From NCBI GenBank assembly GCA_934234215.1, contig CAKQHB010000003.1, forward strand, positions 1 to 64,000: a stretch of 64,000 nt of DNA, in the 5' to 3' direction. The notes under the pieces were generated by a model, which worked only from the letters and a program-made list of their open reading frames with translations, was not told the origin of the DNA and ran no database searches. Made by a program: the position numbers and the translations under genes. This DNA comes from an uncultured Cuneatibacter sp. GTDB lineage: Bacteria; Bacillota; Clostridia; Lachnospirales; Lachnospiraceae. This document shows, piece after piece, positions 6,594 through 14,051 of the stretch (positions are counted from its first letter, which is position 1; each line of letters opens with the position of its first letter).

Positions 6594-7913
6594 ATGTTAA
6601 AACGAAAAATGGAGCAAAAACTAACCGATTGGAAAAACACAGAGAACCATAAACTGTTAATCATTAAAGGTTGCAGACAATGCGGAAAGACGTTTTCTGT
6701 CCTTGATTTTGCAAAGAAAAACTACAAACATGTCGTATACTTGAATTTCTTTGAAAATCCGGATTATGCCTCTGTTTTTTCAGGTTCTCTGGAAGTGGAC
6801 ACAATTGTGATGCTGCTGTCCGCTCTGTTAGGCCCCGAAGCAACCTTTGAAAGTGGTAACACGGTTTTGGTTTTGGACGAAATACAAGAGTGCCCGGAAG
6901 CTAGGACTGCTCTGAAGTTTTTTCGAATCGACGGACGTTATGATGTAATTGGTACTGGCTCTTTACTTGGCGTGAAGGGATATGGAAAGGAACCGAAATC
7001 TGTTCCGGTGGGATCTGAAACGGTCATCGACATGTATCCATTGGATTTTGAAGAATTTCTATGGGCGAACGGAATCACGGATTCCGTAATTGAAATGCTA
7101 AAACAATGCCTGCAGAAAGAAATGCCGATTCCGGAAGCTCTGCATAACCGCATGAAGCAGCTGCTTTTACAATATACGGTGGTCGGTGGTATGCCGGATG
7201 CGGTACAAACCTTTGTGAATACAAAGCAGATGGATGAGGTGTTACAAATCCAACGTGATATTGTCCGTTCTTATGAGGATGATATGGTAAAGTATGCAGA
7301 AAAGAAAGATAAATCAAAAATCAAAGAATGTTTCCAATCCATTCCGAAGCAGCTCAGTAAGGAAAATAAGAAATTCCAGTATTCCGTCGTAAAAAAAGGA
7401 TCTACTTCCTCAAAATATGCCGGAAGCTTGCAATGGATCGAAGACGCCGGAATTATTGTCCGTGCTTACAATCTGTCCATTACAGAACTCCCTTTGGATG
7501 GAAATGCCGAAGAAGATGTATTCAAAGTATATATGCGCGATTGCGGTTTGTTTGTCAGCATGTTGGAAGATGGCACGCAGTTTGACATTCTACAGGGAAA
7601 TCTCCATGGCTATAAGGGGGCAATTTTTGAAAATTTGATTGCAGACATTTTGGGAAAGATGGGACGAAAGCTATATTATTTCCATAAGGACAGTGGACTG
7701 GAAGTGGGTTTTGTAATCCGATACAAAGGGGAATGCACTTTGGTAGAAGTTAAAGCATCAACCGGTAATACCAAAAGTACCAAGACGATTTTGCGTCATC
7801 CCGAAAAATATCATGTTGAGCATGCAATCAAGCTCGGAGACTATAATGTTGGACGTACAGAACAGATTCTTACTTTACCATTGTATATGGCATTTTTGTT
7901 AACTGAACTATAG
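6594..7913 (+). CDS. AAA_14/DUF4143 ATPase
   Basis: This 439-aa protein has an N-terminal AAA_14 ATPase domain (Walker A GCRQCGKT, 26-33; Walker B VLVLDE, ending Glu96; sensor-like GTGSLLG) and a C-terminal DUF4143 domain. DUF4143 has a PD-(D/E)xK-nuclease-like end; here DSGLEVGFVI and LVEVKAS are recognisable, but the Asp usual in the ExD motif is Gly. The family is widespread, patchy and lacks a clear role; it is often found in accessory regions. It stands alone on the plus strand with its own promoter, in more AT-rich DNA than its neighbours, which suggests acquisition by transfer. Confidence 0.88.
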   Translation: MLKRKMEQKLTDWKNTENHKLLIIKGCRQCGKTFSVLDFAKKNYKHVVYLNFFENPDYASVFSGSLEVDTIVMLLSALLGPEATFESGNTVLVLDEIQECPEARTALKFFRIDGRYDVIGTGSLLGVKGYGKEPKSVPVGSETVIDMYPLDFEEFLWANGITDSVIEMLKQCLQKEMPIPEALHNRMKQLLLQYTVVGGMPDAVQTFVNTKQMDEVLQIQRDIVRSYEDDMVKYAEKKDKSKIKECFQSIPKQLSKENKKFQYSVVKKGSTSSKYAGSLQWIEDAGIIVRAYNLSITELPLDGNAEEDVFKVYMRDCGLFVSMLEDGTQFDILQGNLHGYKGAIFENLIADILGKMGRKLYYFHKDSGLEVGFVIRYKGECTLVEVKASTGNTKSTKTILRHPEKYHVEHAIKLGDYNVGRTEQILTLPLYMAFLLTEL

Positions 7914-7950
7914 TATTTCAACTGGAAAAGTTAGGGCCTACATTAAATAA

Positions 7951-7975
7951 TGGCCTCCCAATATACAGGAGGCCA
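7951..7975. terminator. Hairpin after the AAA ATPase gene
   Basis: TGGCCTCC (7951-7958) pairs perfectly with GGAGGCCA (7968-7975), 38 bases after the ATPase stop. The T-rich tail is weak (ATTGCGTCTATTTT), so termination may be partial. Confidence 0.5.
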
Positions 7976-7982
7976 ATTGCGT

Positions 7983-8313
7983 CTATTTTAAGTCTGGAAA
8001 CAGTGCTTCCAATTCTTCTTGCAGAGTCCCCTCTTTCGCATATTTTAAGGTATCGCATAACTTGATATTGTGCTTGTTTGTTTACATAAAAAAATTATGT
8101 CACTGTATATACAATATGATGACCATTGAATTACTTCCACAGCCTGTTCCTAGCACTGCTTCAATCAAGCTCCATTACTACGAAAAAACTCATTTACTGA
8201 AGGCAATAGCAGACACTCGGAGGATCCCTACTACTAACTGGTCTAAATGCATCTTACCAACTCCCTTATTTTCTGTTTTTTGCAACTATAGCATCAAGTT
8301 TATCAAATTGCAA
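7983..8313 (-). pseudogene. Decayed gene remnant
   Basis: On the minus strand a fair promoter (TTGCAA, 17 bases, TATAGT at 8285-8313) and a ribosome-binding site AAGGGAG lead into only 20 codons (8190-8252). About 100 bases further, an open 32-codon stretch (7983-8081) ends EELEALFPDLK before a TAG stop and looks like the C-terminus of a protein. The middle is broken by stops in all frames. The simplest reading is a gene that kept its two ends after internal deletion. The family is not recognised. The rest of 7914-8415 holds nothing else. Confidence 0.4.
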
Positions 8314-8350
8314 GAGAGGAGTTTCAGCTGATGTTTACACATAGAAAAGA

Positions 8351-8409
8351 AAAACCAGCTTTCACTCCTATATCCTCTTTCGGGAGAATATAAAAGGAAA
8401 ACTGGTTTT
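8351..8409 (-). terminator. Terminator of the rplU-obg-rsfS operon
   Basis: AAAACCAG (8351-8358) pairs with CTGGTTTT (8402-8409), with further pairing inside. T-rich flanks on both sides make it usable in both directions. It lies seven bases after the rsfS stop. Confidence 0.75.
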
Positions 8410-8415
8410 TGCTTT

Positions 8416-8784
8416 TTACTGTTTTTCAATGCCCAATTCTTCTTCAGAAACGGTGATTCCATCTCTCCAAATACGCTCCAGATCAAAGAAACGTCTGTCA
8501 TCTGCAGAAAAGATGTGAACTACGATATCACCGTAGTCGAGCAGAATCCAGTTTGCATTCTGGTAGCCCTCGATCTGCTTCGGCTCGTAACCGGCGCGCC
8601 CCAGCATCTCTTCTACGTTGTCACTCATTGCCTGAACCTGATTGCGGTTGTCACCGTTTGCAATGATGAAATAATCTGCGATGGAAGATACTTTTTCGAT
8701 GTCAATTACACGGATTTCATTTCCTTTTTTGTCATCCAGTGCCTTCCAGGCGAGCTTTGCCATTTCTTTTGCCTGCTGATTCAT
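8416..8784 (-). CDS. rsfS: Ribosomal silencing factor RsfS
   Basis: This 122-aa RsfS/YbeB/Iojap protein binds L14 on the 50S subunit and blocks joining of the subunits during starvation. The family signature is visible as the run from IADYFIIANGDNRNQ through WILLDYGDIVVHIF. The ATG at 8784 has GAGG six bases upstream; a GTG four codons earlier is less likely. It is the last gene of the ribosome-assembly operon, next to yqeK and nadD, an order conserved across Firmicutes. Confidence 0.93.
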   Translation of the reverse strand: MNQQAKEMAKLAWKALDDKKGNEIRVIDIEKVSSIADYFIIANGDNRNQVQAMSDNVEEMLGRAGYEPKQIEGYQNANWILLDYGDIVVHIFSADDRRFFDLERIWRDGITVSEEELGIEKQ

Positions 8785-8819
8785 GAAAATCCTCACTTTC
8801 TTTTTCTGTCTGTGTCATT

Positions 8820-9407
8820 TCAATGCTGCTGTTCGTCTATCAGTTGCTTATAGTACTGATAGACCTGCTCTGTTGTCGGATCAAGAACCGCTTTCTTACC
8901 CTTCAGGAAGCGCAGCGTATCTGCGAGAATCTCATAGACGCACTGATCGAGATTATGAAAAGCGAGCATCCGCAGCTCTCCAAGGCGCGGTGCACGGTCT
9001 CTGCCCGGTTCAATATAGTCTGCAACAAAAACGATCTTTTCGAGACGAGTCATCTCCGGCTTTCCGGTTGTATGGCAGGCGATAGCAGACAAAATCTCTG
9101 CATCTTCTATGCCGTAGCGCTTTTCTGCCAGATAAGCGCCGAGTTTTGCGTGGAGCAAAGAAGGATTCTTTCGCTCACTGTCGGTGATCTCCAGATGGAA
9201 TTTTTCTGCGTTCTCCAGTTTCTTCTCATCGGAGCCATACTTGGCGCAGTCATGAAGCAGACCAGCGACCTGTGCGCGGTGCAGGTCCTCTCCATAACAC
9301 ATCGCCAGGCCAACACAGGTGGCGCTGACCCCCAGGGTATGTTCATATCGGCCGGAATCCAGCTTTCTCTTCAGTCGTTTTCGCATTCCGTCAATCGTTT
9401 CTTCCAT
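8820..9407 (-). CDS. yqeK: HD-domain Ap4A hydrolase YqeK
   Basis: This 195-aa HD-superfamily enzyme is the symmetrical bis(5'-nucleosyl)-tetraphosphatase that removes alarmone-like Ap4A. Metal ligands are visible in RYEHTLGV, LLHDCAKYG (HD motif), LHAKLGAYLA and the later CHTTGKPEM and VFVADYIEPGR. The start at 9407 (MEETIDGMRK) is chosen because it begins the conserved domain and has AAAGGA upstream; it overlaps the end of nadD by 17 bases, which suggests translational coupling. Confidence 0.9.
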   Translation of the reverse strand: MEETIDGMRKRLKRKLDSGRYEHTLGVSATCVGLAMCYGEDLHRAQVAGLLHDCAKYGSDEKKLENAEKFHLEITDSERKNPSLLHAKLGAYLAEKRYGIEDAEILSAIACHTTGKPEMTRLEKIVFVADYIEPGRDRAPRLGELRMLAFHNLDQCVYEILADTLRFLKGKKAVLDPTTEQVYQYYKQLIDEQQH

Positions 9408-10014
9408 TCCGATACAGTCCTTTCTCTTCAATATAAGAAATAACATCTGCAGGAAGAAGTCCCGCAAGAGAAGCTCCGGTGCGTACTTTTTCGCGAATTT
9501 CGCTGGAAGAAACAGACAGCACATGACCGTCCAAAAGGCGCACATCGGCGTGAAAGCGAGCTTTCAAAGATGCAGCCTTGTCCAGTGTCTGCTGTCGTGA
9601 CTGGGAATTCCGCCCCATCACAAGAATAACGGCGCGGGAAAAAATCTCCTCCGGGCGCACCCAACGATCCATGTAATCCAGAGAGTCTGCTCCTACGAGA
9701 TAGTAAAAGCGGACATCCGGATAGCACTCTGTCAGCTCCCGCAGGGTGTCCGCGGTATAGGTTGCCCCCTCTCTGCGCATCTCCAGATCATTGATCCGAA
9801 AATGGGGGTAAGAACGGATCGCCAGTTCGACCATCGCCGCACGATCCGCAGCCGGAATTGCTTCTGTCTTTTTGTGATAAGAATTTCCGGTGGGCAAAAA
9901 CCAGACCTCATCCAGATCCATCTGTGCCAGAGCATGCTCCGCTATCTGAATGTGTCCCAGATGAATCGGATTAAAGGTTCCGCCCATCAGACCGATTTTT
10001 CGTTTCATGTGCAT
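9391..10014 (-). CDS. nadD: Nicotinate-nucleotide adenylyltransferase NadD
   Basis: This 207-aa enzyme transfers AMP from ATP to nicotinate mononucleotide in NAD synthesis. GGTFNPIHLGH carries the HxGH nucleotidyltransferase motif, and SVSSSEIREKVR is the C-terminal ISSTxIR-type motif. Two ATGs two codons apart (10014 and 10008) are possible, and neither has a strong ribosome-binding site, so coupling to yhbY eight bases upstream is likely. Confidence 0.94.
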   Translation of the reverse strand: MHMKRKIGLMGGTFNPIHLGHIQIAEHALAQMDLDEVWFLPTGNSYHKKTEAIPAADRAAMVELAIRSYPHFRINDLEMRREGATYTADTLRELTECYPDVRFYYLVGADSLDYMDRWVRPEEIFSRAVILVMGRNSQSRQQTLDKAASLKARFHADVRLLDGHVLSVSSSEIREKVRTGASLAGLLPADVISYIEEKGLYRNGRND

Positions 10015-10022
10015 TTTGATTT

Positions 10023-10319
10023 TTATCTGGGAAGTAGAATCTTACGCTTCTCTTCGTTCTTTGCCGGGCGGTACAGTACGATCTTCTTACCGATGACCTG
10101 TACGACCTCGGAGCGGGTTCTGCCTGCAACGGTCTCCGCCAGCTCGCGGGGATCGTCCATGCAGTTATTTAAAACAGTTACTTTAATCAGTTCTCTTGCT
10201 TCTAACACATCATCCAGTGCCTGAACAAGCTCCGGTGTCACGCTGGACTTTCCAATCTGGAATACCGGACTCATGTTCATCGCAAGTCCCTTTAAATAGG
10301 CACGCTGCTTACTTGTCAT
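10023..10319 (-). CDS. yhbY: CRM-domain RNA-binding protein YhbY
   Basis: This 98-aa single CRM domain protein associates with pre-50S ribosomal particles. It begins MTSKQRAYLKG, followed by the family features FQIGKSSVTPELV and GRTRSEVVQVIGKKIVLYR. An AAGGAG site precedes the ATG. It lies between obg and nadD, as in other Firmicutes. Confidence 0.92.
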   Translation of the reverse strand: MTSKQRAYLKGLAMNMSPVFQIGKSSVTPELVQALDDVLEARELIKVTVLNNCMDDPRELAETVAGRTRSEVVQVIGKKIVLYRPAKNEEKRKILLPR

Positions 10320-10331
10320 AATTTCTCCTTA

Positions 10332-11606
10332 TTATTTATAATAATCAAAGGACCATCCGTACATCTTTACAGTATCGCCCTCCTGAATGCCTGCTGCTTC
10401 CAGCTCATCCAGAATACCAGTCTTTTTGAGGAAATCCTGGAAGAAGACAAAGCCCTTTTCAGACTCCAGATTGGTGTAGCCCAGCATCTTTTCGACACGG
10501 GGACCTTCCACACTGTAAACGCCGTTTTCAATCTTCTCAACAACGAACGGAAGTTCACTGTCACTGTCAAATTCATATTCAAACTCCGGCTCGAAGACCA
10601 TCGTTTCCTTCGGAAGCTTCTGCAGTTCCTGGTAAACTGCAAACAGCATCTCCCGCACGCCCTGTCCACTGACGGCAGAAATACCGAACACGGGAATGTC
10701 CGGAAATGCCTCCCGCAGCTTTGCCACCGGATCTTCGTCCATATAAACGGCATCCAACTTGTTTGCAGCGATGATCTGAGGGCGCTTCAGCAGCTCCGGA
10801 TTATAAGCCTCCAGTTCTGCGTTGATGGCACGGATATCTGCGATGGGATCACGTCCCTCAACAGAAGCGGCATCCACGATGTGAATCAGAACCTTTGTTC
10901 GCTCGATGTGCTTTAAGAACTCATGACCAAGGCCAACGCCCTCGGAAGCACCCTCGATCAGTCCGGGGATATCTGCCATGACAAAGCTGGCTCCCTGTCC
11001 GAGATCTACAACGCCGAGGTTCGGGCTGAGTGTCGTGAAATGATAATTTGCAATCTTCGGGCGCGCATTTGTGACACGGGAAAGCAGGGTGGACTTTCCG
11101 ACGTTCGGGAAGCCAACGAGTCCAACGTCTGCGATGACCTTCAACTCCAGACGTACCCACAGCTCCTGTGCCGGCTTGCCGGGCTGTGCATACTTTGGCG
11201 CCTGCATCGTGGCAGTTGCGTAATGCATGTTGCCCTGTCCGCCGCGTCCGCCGCGCAGTACAACCTGTCTGCGGTTGTCGCCGGACATATCGCAAATAAC
11301 TTTTCCGGAAGCATCATCACGAACAACGGTTCCTTCCGGAACTTTGATCACCAGACTTTTACCATCTGCTCCATGACAACGACGCTTTCCGCCTTCTTCT
11401 CCATTTTCTGCTACATACTTTCGGACATGACGAAAATCGATCAGCGTGTTCAGACCCTCATCTACTTCGAAGATGATGTCTCCGCCTCTGCCTCCGTCTC
11501 CGCCATCCGGGCCGCCGTCCGGGACATAAAGCTCACGACGGAAACTTACATGACCATCGCCGCCCTTACCGGACTTGATAAAAATCTTTGCCTGATCGGT
11601 AAACAT
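10332..11606 (-). CDS. obg: GTPase Obg
   Basis: This 424-aa GTPase acts in 50S assembly and the stringent response. The ATG at 11606 has GAGGTG three bases upstream and begins the conserved MFTDQAKIFIKSGKGGDG; longer frames run into repeat copy B. Domains: glycine-rich Obg fold (about 1-158), G domain with GFPNVGKST, DIPGLIEGA and NKLD, and a C-terminal OCT domain found in Gram-positive Obg proteins (about 345-424). It is separated from rpmA by 227 bases holding a terminator-like hairpin and repeat copy B. Confidence 0.96.
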   Translation of the reverse strand: MFTDQAKIFIKSGKGGDGHVSFRRELYVPDGGPDGGDGGRGGDIIFEVDEGLNTLIDFRHVRKYVAENGEEGGKRRCHGADGKSLVIKVPEGTVVRDDASGKVICDMSGDNRRQVVLRGGRGGQGNMHYATATMQAPKYAQPGKPAQELWVRLELKVIADVGLVGFPNVGKSTLLSRVTNARPKIANYHFTTLSPNLGVVDLGQGASFVMADIPGLIEGASEGVGLGHEFLKHIERTKVLIHIVDAASVEGRDPIADIRAINAELEAYNPELLKRPQIIAANKLDAVYMDEDPVAKLREAFPDIPVFGISAVSGQGVREMLFAVYQELQKLPKETMVFEPEFEYEFDSDSELPFVVEKIENGVYSVEGPRVEKMLGYTNLESEKGFVFFQDFLKKTGILDELEAAGIQEGDTVKMYGWSFDYYK

Positions 11607-11634
11607 ATACACCTCTTTTTTAATAAAACCACTA

Positions 11635-11773
11635 GTGAAAATAGAATCCTGCTCCGCAGGATTCTCCGCCTGCGACGGGTCGCGAAGCGACAATTTTTTA
11701 TTCCGCCGCAGTGCGATCCACGCGGAGCACATTTTACTTTATGGGAATGAGCTGCATTCCCATAAAGTAAAAT
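11635..11773 (-). repeat. Terminator-linked structured repeat, copy B (full length)
   Basis: Read on the minus strand it has the same order as copy A. Hairpin 1 is ATTTTACTTTATGGGAAT with its complement (11731-11748 and 11756-11773); the core and stem 2 match, with one G-T wobble (CCGTCGCAG); hairpin 3 is AGAATCCTGC-GGA-GCAGGATTCT. Relative to copy A both arms of hairpin 1 changed together (AGGAAA to GGGAAT). It lies between rpmA and obg, inside an otherwise conserved operon. Confidence 0.85.
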
Positions 11774-11807
11774 GGCTTCAAACCTTGATGTGCAAGACTT
11801 GAAGCCA
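11767..11807 (-). terminator. Terminator or attenuator after rpmA
   Basis: TGGCTTCAA (11773-11781) pairs with TTGAAGCCA (11799-11807) and is followed on the minus strand by TTTTACTTT. That T-tract is also the first arm of repeat copy B. It should reduce readthrough from rpmA into obg. Confidence 0.65.
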
Positions 11808-11833
11808 TGTTTCCGTGCTGATTCGCTTATAAA

Positions 11834-12118
11834 TTATTCTGCTACAGGATATACAGAAACCTTCTTACGATCTCTGCCGACTCTCTCGTAACGAACGATA
11901 CCGTCAACCTTAGCAAACAGAGTGTCATCTCCGCCAATACCTACGTTAGTACCGGGATGAATCTTGGTACCACGCTGTCTGTACAGGATGTTGCCAGCCT
12001 TTGCAAACTGACCGTCAGATCTCTTAGCGCCAAGTCTCTTGGACTCGGAATCTCTGCCGTTCTTGGTGGAACCTACACCTTTCTTATGAGCGAAAAACTG
12101 AAGATTCAGATTTAACAT
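11834..12118 (-). CDS. rpmA: 50S ribosomal protein L27
   Basis: This 94-aa ribosomal protein at the peptidyl-transferase site starts MLNLNLQFFAHKKG. The nine residues before AHKKG are the N-terminal extension found in Firmicutes that must be removed after LQFF by the protease Prp, encoded two bases upstream. The rest (GVGSTKNGRDSESKRLG, IHPGTNVG) is typical L27. Confidence 0.98.
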   Translation of the reverse strand: MLNLNLQFFAHKKGVGSTKNGRDSESKRLGAKRSDGQFAKAGNILYRQRGTKIHPGTNVGIGGDDTLFAKVDGIVRYERVGRDRKKVSVYPVAE

Positions 12119-12120
12119 GG

Positions 12121-12450
12121 TTACACCTCCTCATATCGGATCTTGATATATTTCTTACCATACTGTTTCACTGTTTCCTCTAACCCGAGCATCATAGCAC
12201 GAACAAGCAATACTGCATCGTCGTCAGGCTCTTCGGTAAAAGTAAACTGCAGATAGCCTCCGTCCTCTGCGGCTTCACAGGTAAAACCCGCATCCGTAAA
12301 GGCTTCAATGGAATTCACTGTGTTCAGGACAAGCATGGACACTGCGGAACACACAATATCGGTACCATAATCACCGGCACCGGCATGTCCCTCCATCCGG
12401 AAACCTCTGTACTCCTTCTCAGGAGTCTGAAACACTGCTACCCTGATCAT
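12121..12450 (-). CDS. prp: Ribosomal-processing cysteine protease Prp
   Basis: This 109-aa protease cleaves the N-terminal extension of L27. The catalytic pair is visible as His22 in EGHAGAGDYG and Cys34 in DIVCSAVS, the same spacing as in the characterised staphylococcal enzyme. Its ATG overlaps the rplU stop by one base (TAATG), and rpmA follows after two bases, the standard rplU-prp-rpmA order. Confidence 0.95.
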   Translation of the reverse strand: MIRVAVFQTPEKEYRGFRMEGHAGAGDYGTDIVCSAVSMLVLNTVNSIEAFTDAGFTCEAAEDGGYLQFTFTEEPDDDAVLLVRAMMLGLEETVKQYGKKYIKIRYEEV

Positions 12451-12758
12451 TACAGATTGATCTTTTCGATCTTTAACTGGGTATACGCCTGTCTGTGACC
12501 GTTCTTCTTATGATAACCGGTCTTTCTCTTGTACTTGTAAACGATAACCTTCTTACCGCGAGCGTTACCTTCAACGGTAGCGGATACGGTAGCACCTTCA
12601 ACAACAGGAGAACCTACTACCAGTTCACCATTGTTTACAGCCAGTACCTGATCAAAGGTATATGCAGAACCTGCTTCTACATCCAGCTTTTCTACACGGA
12701 TTACATCGCCTTCGGAAACCTTATACTGCTTTCCACCAGTTGCAATAATTGCGTACAT
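12450..12758 (-). CDS. rplU: 50S ribosomal protein L21
   Basis: This 102-aa protein begins MYAIIATGGKQYKVSEGD and ends with the RNA-binding YKRKTGYHKKNGHRQAYT. It is the first gene of the rplU-prp-rpmA-obg cluster, with AGGAGGTG ahead of its ATG, and is preceded by a leader region with its own strong promoter. Confidence 0.98.
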   Translation of the reverse strand: MYAIIATGGKQYKVSEGDVIRVEKLDVEAGSAYTFDQVLAVNNGELVVGSPVVEGATVSATVEGNARGKKVIVYKYKRKTGYHKKNGHRQAYTQLKIEKINL

Positions 12759-12762
12759 AATG

Positions 12763-12842
12763 ACACCTCCTATTTATCATTACTCGCCAGTTTCGGCGCC
12801 TGCCGGTGAGCAGGACTTTAAGACCACACTGTGCGGCATACT
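12763..12842 (-). ncRNA. L21-type ribosomal protein leader
   Basis: Between promoter and rplU the transcript contains CAGTGTGGTCTTAAAGTCCTG, then CACCGGCAGGCGCCGAAACTGGCG. A GC-rich block just upstream of rplU in this position is characteristic of the L21 leader known from Firmicutes, an autoregulatory mRNA element. The assignment is from memory of that family; a covariance-model search would settle it. Confidence 0.6.
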
Positions 12843-12847
12843 TCGAT

Positions 12848-12876
12848 ATATTAACATCCAGATTTCAAAATGTCAA
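12848..12876 (-). promoter_or_regulatory. rplU operon promoter
   Basis: Minus strand: TTGACA, 17-base spacer, TAATAT, a near-consensus sigma-A promoter. Its -35 box (12871-12876) overlaps the stop codon of the upstream RNase gene. Confidence 0.88.
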
Positions 12877-14051
12877 CTCTTTTTTTCATGGTTTTGCATC
12901 TTTTTTTGCGCATTCCGCAGCTGCTCTGTAAAGGGACGGCGGATTTTTTTACGGGTCATGACGGCAAAGTTCAGTTTTGTCATTTCCACGAACTCACAGG
13001 GAACCGGATCTTTTTTCAGCATAGCAGAAAACTGGGCTGTCAGTCGCCTCTCATAGTCCTCCGGCATATCAATAAAGTCGATTACAATGATGCCGGAAAG
13101 ATTGCGAAGGCGGATCTGTCTTGTCACTTCCTCTGCCGCCTCCAGATTGACGGTAAGCAGCGTGTCGGCAACGGCTTTTTTGCCGGCGATGGCTTTGCCG
13201 GAGTTGACGTCGATGACGACCATCGCTTCGGTGGGCTGAATGATCAGAAATCCGCCGGAGCGCATCCAGACACGCTCAGAGGTGGCTTCTGTCACCCATT
13301 TCTCCATCTGGTATAAGCGATACAAAGAAACCTGTGCATCGTTATAGAAGCGAATCGAAAGGTTCTCCGACGCATTGCCAAAACAATTCACAAGCTGCTG
13401 ATACAGATCCGCCTGATCGGTGATGATCTCTGTGGCGGTGCGCAGATCCCGGCTTCGGATCTCCGCGATCCAGGATTGTTCCGGCTGATAAACAAGAGAG
13501 AACGGATTGCGGTGCTGCCCTTTGCAAACCTGTTCATACTGCTGTTTCAAAAGGAGCAGCTCTTCCCGGATCTCCTCTTCCGCTGCCTCAGCGCATTCTG
13601 TCCGAAGGATGTAGCCGTAAGCAGGAGTGACGTACTCGGAGAAGGTTTCTTTCAGATGCTTTCGAAGTTCTCCATTCGAAATCTTTGAAGAGATCAGAAT
13701 TCTTGCATCCTGAACTGTCAGAACAGCGAATCGGCCGCCAATCGTAAAATGGGTCGTGCAGCGGGGCTGCTTGTTGCGGGCAGCCTCTGCAGTGATCTGA
13801 ATGAGAAGCTCCTGTCCGATCCGAGCCTCCGGCACCTGACGCTGTTCCAGATAAGCCGTTTTGCCGGGAGCATATTCCACAAAGACAGCGCCAATATTTT
13901 TAACAATATTCTGGATGCGTCCCATATAGATGCAGTTCAGGATAGAAGCTTCCTCGAAAGGCTCTGCCTCCATCTGAACCGGTCGTCCATCTTCAAACAG
14001 GACATTCAGGCTGATGCCTGCATTTCTTGTCAGGATTCTCTTGCGTGTCAC
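12873..14051 (-). CDS. Ribonuclease G/E family endoribonuclease, short form
   Basis: This 392-aa RNase E/G homologue for mRNA decay and rRNA maturation starts with GTG, overlapping the preceding TGA by four bases. The N-terminal half holds the S1-like domain (SILNCIYMGRIQNIVKNIGAVFVEY). The catalytic Asp residues lie in VVIDVNSGK and VIDFIDMPED. The protein ends soon after EMTKLNFAVMTRKK; the zinc-link CPxC motif and small domain of RNase G are absent. So it either works without the zinc link or is a divergent form. Confidence 0.88.
   Translation of the reverse strand: MTRKRILTRNAGISLNVLFEDGRPVQMEAEPFEEASILNCIYMGRIQNIVKNIGAVFVEYAPGKTAYLEQRQVPEARIGQELLIQITAEAARNKQPRCTTHFTIGGRFAVLTVQDARILISSKISNGELRKHLKETFSEYVTPAYGYILRTECAEAAEEEIREELLLLKQQYEQVCKGQHRNPFSLVYQPEQSWIAEIRSRDLRTATEIITDQADLYQQLVNCFGNASENLSIRFYNDAQVSLYRLYQMEKWVTEATSERVWMRSGGFLIIQPTEAMVVIDVNSGKAIAGKKAVADTLLTVNLEAAEEVTRQIRLRNLSGIIVIDFIDMPEDYERRLTAQFSAMLKKDPVPCEFVEMTKLNFAVMTRKKIRRPFTEQLRNAQKKMQNHEKKS

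Noticed and set aside
8062..8331. An 89-residue plus-strand open frame
   Set aside because: No ribosome-binding site, no recognisable domain, and it overlaps the minus-strand promoter and gene remnant.
6410..8410. A small mobile element carrying the AAA ATPase
   Set aside because: Neither terminal inverted repeats, target duplications nor an integrase were found; a tRNA lies nearby but no tRNA fragment is repeated on the far side.
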